A stretch of 64,000 bases of DNA from an uncultured Oceanospirillaceae bacterium. Lineage in GTDB: Bacteria > Pseudomonadota > Gammaproteobacteria > Pseudomonadales > Oceanobacteraceae. Location of the stretch: the NCBI GenBank assembly GCA_937974825.1, contig CALJVD010000032.1, forward strand, positions 1-64,000, in the 5' to 3' direction. This document shows positions 60,413-64,000 of the stretch, piece by piece. The notes below the pieces were generated by a model. The model searched no databases. It worked only from the letters and a program-made list of their open reading frames with translations, and was not told the DNA's origin. The first letter of the stretch is position 1, and every line of letters begins with the position of its first letter. The position numbers were made by a program, and so were the translations under genes.

Positions 60413-61279
60413 TTAAAGCGTATTAAGCGGTACTTTCAAATACGATATCCCGTTAGATTCCGGCTCAGGTACATCCCCTGCTCTGATATTGACCTGCAAT
60501 GACGGCAATATCAGACGAGGCATGTCCAAAGTGGCATCTCTTTCTGTTCTAATTTTTACAAAGTCTTCTCGGCTAATGCCAGTATGAACATGAATATTGT
60601 TTGCTCGTTGCTCGGCGACTGTCACAGTCGAAACAGGCGCTCTATCTGCCGGCGGGTAATCATGACACAAATGCATATTCACCTGATCATCTAATGCAAA
60701 TAACTTTTGAATAGAATCATACAGCACCCCTGCATCACCATCTGGGAAGTCACAACGAGCAGTGCCAGTGTCTGGCATAAACAGTGTATCTCCAATAAAG
60801 ATATCCGTCTCGTTGATCATTAAACTAACGCAAGCTGGCGTATGCCCTGGAGTGTTTATAACTCGTATGGTGCTTTCCCCAAGGGCGAGAGTTTCACCCT
60901 CAGACAAGAGAATATCGAACTGACTACCGTTCGTTAAAAAATTAGGCCCTTCATTATATATTTTGGCAAAAGTGCTCTGAACCTGAGTAATCAGTTTACC
61001 AATGACAATTTTGGCACCAGTTTGCTCTCTTAAATAATGGCCTGCGCTTAAGTGGTCTGCATGTGCATGAGTTTCTAATATATAAGTAAGCGTTAAGCCT
61101 TGAGCCTTAATATATTGCAGTTGCTCATCTGCAAATTCGGTATAAGTGCGACCGGCGCTTTGCACGTAATCTAGAACAGGATCAACAATGGCAGCCACAG
61201 ACGTGACCACATCTACGACTAGGTGTGTCCACGTCGACGTATCTTGATGAAAAAAACTTTTAATCTTTATCTTAGCCAT
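60413..61279 (-). CDS. Metallo-beta-lactamase fold hydrolase, persulfide-dioxygenase-like
   Basis: A 288-residue MBL protein of the ETHE1/Blh type. The metal motif is ETHAHADHLSAGHYL (HxHxDH), with FIGDTLFMPDTGTARCDFP, HLCHDYPP and INTPGHTPACVSL providing the other His and Asp ligands. These bind iron and convert glutathione persulfide or similar to sulfite in sulfide detoxification. An ATG two codons earlier (61285) is in frame; 61279 gives MAKIKIKSFFHQ. It is divergent from a SulP transporter, a pairing seen in sulfide-response clusters. No rhodanese domain or BigR/SqrR regulator is present nearby. Confidence 0.87.
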   Translation of the reverse strand: MAKIKIKSFFHQDTSTWTHLVVDVVTSVAAIVDPVLDYVQSAGRTYTEFADEQLQYIKAQGLTLTYILETHAHADHLSAGHYLREQTGAKIVIGKLITQVQSTFAKIYNEGPNFLTNGSQFDILLSEGETLALGESTIRVINTPGHTPACVSLMINETDIFIGDTLFMPDTGTARCDFPDGDAGVLYDSIQKLFALDDQVNMHLCHDYPPADRAPVSTVTVAEQRANNIHVHTGISREDFVKIRTERDATLDMPRLILPSLQVNIRAGDVPEPESNGISYLKVPLNTL

Positions 61280-61362
61280 TAGCAAATTCTTGATTCAAAA
61301 TGAGTTATTATTATCAGTATACGTTATCTTTTTTGAGTGTCATCTAACATGAGCTTTAACGC

Positions 61363-63057
61363 ATGAAGCTAACCCGACGATTTTCTAATACGTTGCAAAA
61401 CTATCAACGCAACTGGTTAGCAGACGATTTAATGGCCGGTATTGTGGTGGCTATTTTAGTCACCCCACAGTCTATTGCTTACGCCCTACTTGCTGGATTA
61501 CCACCGCAAGCAGGTTTGTACGCTGCCCTGTTACCGGTTGCCATCTATGCCTTCTTAGGTTCAAGTCCTCTACTGGCAGTAGGCCCTGTGGCTATTATTT
61601 CATTAATGACCTTTGAGGCACTGCACCAACTGGCACCCGTTGGTGCCGATATGTACATGAGCTTAGCGGCCGCTCTCGCCATGCTCAGTGGGCTCTGGCT
61701 TATCCTCTTTTGGTTTATTGATTTAGGGCGTTGGACAACTTTTATTAGTCAGTCAGTTATTTCAGCCTTCACTGCTGCTACTGCATTGCTTATTGTGGTG
61801 AGCCAAATCCCTCACTTGCTTGGTGTTACCCCAGCCAGCAGTGCAGACTTTTATTCAAGCTTACAGCACAGTATTGTTGAAATCCCAAACGCTCGACCTG
61901 ATGCGTTAATCATGTCGGTTGTTATGCTACTCGTGCTCTTTTTTTGGGGGCGTGTTAGCCCAAAGTTCAGCCATTTCCTCCCGAAACAAGTCGCCAATCT
62001 TTTGCAAAAGTTTGGCCCACTATTGATTGTTATTTTAGGAATATTGTCCGTTCAATTCGGTGGTTTGACAGTAGCGACAGTCGGAGTATTGCCGGCTGGT
62101 TTACCGCACTTTAGCATTCCAGATATTTCTTGGGATCAATGGCAAAGCCTACTGCCTTCCTCTGCTGCCATTGCTTTAATCAGTTATTTATCGAGCCTAT
62201 CATCGAGTGAAGCCGTTAACCGCTCTCCCATTAGCAGCAACAATAATACGCAAGAACTGCTGGCGTTAGGGGCAGCTAATATTGCAGCAGCAGTTAGCCA
62301 GTCGTTCCCAATCGCCGGTAGTTTTAGCCGAAGCGTGGTAAACCTGACCGCAGGCGCACGAACACAAATGGCTGGTTTAATAACAGTCGTACTGGTGGGT
62401 GCTTTCTGTATTTTCGCTAATGACTTGCTTAAAAACCTACCGCAAGCTGTCTTAGCAGTCATCATTATTGTGTCTGCCGCCCCCTTAGTAAGCTTTGTCC
62501 ACGGGATAGAGGCTTGGAAATTTCAGAAAAGTGATGGCTTAGTATGGGGAATCAGTTTTTTAGCTGTACTGATTAGTGGCGCTGAAAACGGGATTTTAAT
62601 TGGTATGCTCCTGTCATTGGTGCTCTACTTAAAACGCACCAGTGAACCCCATATTGCTGAAATTGGGCGCATAGTAAACAGCGATCACTTTCGTAACGTA
62701 AAACACTATGAAACTTTAACCAGCCCTCAGGTTCTATTGATTCGTATTGATGAGAATCTCTATTTTGCTAACTGCCGCTATCTTGTGCACTTTATTAAAA
62801 AACGTTTAACTGCCAAACCCGAAACCAAGCATGTAGTACTGGTGGGCAGTGCCATTAATCACATTGATTTTAATGGCTTGCAAACGTTAAATTCATTGTT
62901 AAGTGACTTAAACACCCAGGGTATTCAGCTGCATCTAGCTGAATTTAAGAACCCTGTTATCGCACAATTAAAACGCACTAAGCTACTGGATGATTTAGCG
63001 CCCGGTAAGTTATTTTTTACCACCAGCGAAGCTTTACGCTCATTAAGCGGCTACTAA
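61363..63057 (+). CDS. SulP family anion transporter with STAS domain
   Basis: A 564-residue SLC26/SulP transporter: an N-terminal membrane domain of about 12-14 segments (QSIAYALLAGLPPQAGLYAA is the family signature) and a C-terminal STAS domain (about 435-555, with VVLVGSAINHIDFNGLQTLN). It likely moves sulfate, sulfite, bicarbonate or related anions; the substrate cannot be told. Given the adjoining MBL persulfide dioxygenase, sulfite or sulfate is an attractive guess. 83 bases separate the two starts. The gene that follows is 64 bases away. Confidence 0.92.
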   Translation: MKLTRRFSNTLQNYQRNWLADDLMAGIVVAILVTPQSIAYALLAGLPPQAGLYAALLPVAIYAFLGSSPLLAVGPVAIISLMTFEALHQLAPVGADMYMSLAAALAMLSGLWLILFWFIDLGRWTTFISQSVISAFTAATALLIVVSQIPHLLGVTPASSADFYSSLQHSIVEIPNARPDALIMSVVMLLVLFFWGRVSPKFSHFLPKQVANLLQKFGPLLIVILGILSVQFGGLTVATVGVLPAGLPHFSIPDISWDQWQSLLPSSAAIALISYLSSLSSSEAVNRSPISSNNNTQELLALGAANIAAAVSQSFPIAGSFSRSVVNLTAGARTQMAGLITVVLVGAFCIFANDLLKNLPQAVLAVIIIVSAAPLVSFVHGIEAWKFQKSDGLVWGISFLAVLISGAENGILIGMLLSLVLYLKRTSEPHIAEIGRIVNSDHFRNVKHYETLTSPQVLLIRIDENLYFANCRYLVHFIKKRLTAKPETKHVVLVGSAINHIDFNGLQTLNSLLSDLNTQGIQLHLAEFKNPVIAQLKRTKLLDDLAPGKLFFTTSEALRSLSGY

Positions 63058-63121
63058 ATCAACATCGCTCTCTACCTAACAACTGTTACAATGAGAGCCT
63101 ATTTTTATTAGGTACATTTCT

Positions 63122-63607
63122 ATGAATTCTACGGCACTTATTTTAGTTATCTTAGGCAGCGCTATCATCCTAGTGCTAGCCGCATACACTATTTACCTTT
63201 ACAGCAAAATTCGTACGCTAAAAAAAGAACAAGAAGATGCCGAAGTTGCCGCAGCTGTAAAAATCAAAGACTTTCAAAATGAATTAATTCAAGATATTCG
63301 CTTTATTGCGCGCGCTGTATTAGAAGAGCAATGTGAAATTACCGAAGGCGTGATGCGTATTCATTACCTAGTGTCTAAGCTCGACCCTGATGCCTGGAAT
63401 AACGACAGTTTAACTGTGACCAGAAAACACTACTCTGCCACCGCAAAGATGCCAATTTTAGACGCCTATAAAGCCTTAAACAAACAAGAGCAATTTAAAC
63501 TCGATAACGAGCGCTACCGCTTAGAAAATGAAAACAAGCAAGCCATTCATAACGAGTTTAAATGGCTGATCAGCTATGATTTTCCTGCTGTTACTCTACT
63601 GCACTAA
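63122..63607 (+). CDS. DUF2489 family membrane protein
   Basis: A 161-residue protein with one N-terminal transmembrane helix (about 5-27, ending IYLYSK) and a cytosolic helical domain. The text LIQDIRFIARAVLEEQCEIT and EGVMRIHYLVSKLDPD match the DUF2489 family, for which no function is known. The domain is rich in Glu, Asn, Arg and Leu, and looks mostly helical. It is followed 15 bases later by murI, the usual pairing not being one I can confirm. Confidence 0.85.
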   Translation: MNSTALILVILGSAIILVLAAYTIYLYSKIRTLKKEQEDAEVAAAVKIKDFQNELIQDIRFIARAVLEEQCEITEGVMRIHYLVSKLDPDAWNNDSLTVTRKHYSATAKMPILDAYKALNKQEQFKLDNERYRLENENKQAIHNEFKWLISYDFPAVTLLH

Positions 63608-63622
63608 TGCTTTGATCAAATC

Positions 63623-64000
63623 ATGACGAATACAGTTCTCATATTTGACTCAGGGGTTGGCGGTCTTAGCATTTTAAAAGAGATCCGCCAGCAGCTGCCT
63701 CAGCTTAACCTAAATTACCTTATGGATAACGCCGCCTTTCCGTATGGCACCAAGAGCGATGAATTCTTAACCAAACGGGTGATAGAGGTATGCAGTAAAG
63801 CGGTAGCAGAATTAGCGCCTGATATTTTAGTAGTGGCATGCAACACAGCCAGCACCTTAGCGCTACCACAACTACGAGCAGCCTTAAAAATCCCCGTGGT
63901 TGGGGTTGTGCCGGCGATAAAAACCGCCGCCAATTTAAGCACGACTAAGGTCATCGGCTTAATAGCGACTCCTGCAACAGTATGCCGCCCCTATACAGAC
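63623..64000 (+). CDS. murI: Glutamate racemase, 3'-truncated by the window edge
   Basis: The gene runs off the right edge; 126 codons are present. It interconverts L- and D-glutamate, supplying D-Glu for peptidoglycan. The first half shows [15 protein letters not shown] with the catalytic-base region (Asp9, Ser10), MDNAAFPYG, and the first catalytic cysteine Cys73 in VVACNTAST, followed by [12 protein letters not shown]. The second catalytic cysteine lies beyond the window. The start ATG is 63623, 15 bases after the DUF2489 stop. Family call is firm, completeness unknown. Confidence 0.95.
   Translation, partial: MTNTVLIFDSGVGGLSILKEIRQQLPQLNLNYLMDNAAFPYGTKSDEFLTKRVIEVCSKAVAELAPDILVVACNTASTLALPQLRAALKIPVVGVVPAIKTAANLSTTKVIGLIATPATVCRPYTD

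Overview
The window reads as chromosomal DNA of a moderately AT-rich gammaproteobacterium, probably marine and near the Oceanospirillales/Pseudomonadales. The clues are recC-recB-recD, ZapE, a fused FadH-type dienoyl-CoA reductase, PurT, CysD/CysN without a fused CysC, the tRNA-Leu next to queA-tgt-yajC, and an MksFEB-type condensin. The species is an inference. Gene density is high, most gaps are short, and I see no insertion sequence, prophage, integron or CRISPR array.

Layout. 1-2.1 kb: end of an arsenic operon (arsC, arsH, acr3). 2.2-7.7 kb: amidotransferase, alkaline phosphatase, a small lipoprotein, a Bax-inhibitor-like membrane protein, a gap with a broken small reading frame, and an acyl-CoA synthetase. 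7.8-10.6 kb: queA-tgt-yajC on the minus strand and a divergent tRNA-Leu. 10.7-15.6 kb: a 7TMR-DISM diguanylate cyclase, an SDR enzyme, ZapE and an alpha/beta hydrolase. 15.7-18.5 kb: sulfate activation (cysDN) and tRNA-Met. 18.6-24.5 kb: a DUF3060-like lipoprotein, purT, tag, a hemerythrin, a LEA-type lipoprotein, proS and a lytic transglycosylase.

24.5-31.7 kb: a serine hydrolase and a three-gene SMC-like operon (MksF/JetA, MksE/JetB, MksB/JetC) with no adjacent JetD/MksG nuclease. 31.9-34.3 kb: a 7TMR-DISM/PAS histidine kinase that lacks the usual phospho-acceptor His. 34.3-39.8 kb: dienoyl-CoA reductase, Mrp and a row of small housekeeping genes (DUF1289, gamma carbonic anhydrase, CoA pyrophosphatase, NIF3-like, YkgJ). 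39.9-48.6 kb: a small outer-membrane-type protein, an RND efflux pair, a DUF748/AsmA-like protein and an SMP-30-like protein. 48.6-57.5 kb: recCBD. 57.8-64 kb: START protein, BolA/IbaG, an unknown charged protein, a YlqF-type GTPase, a persulfide-dioxygenase-like enzyme divergent from a SulP transporter, DUF2489, and the start of murI.

The genes are mostly core functions: genome upkeep (RecBCD, Tag, MksFEB), tRNA modification, sulfur uptake and activation, cell-envelope work and signalling. The less ordinary parts are the nuclease-less Mks/Wadjet-like operon with a tightly placed serine hydrolase, the His-less kinase, the yajC operon that stops before secDF, and the broken small reading frame near 5.8 kb.
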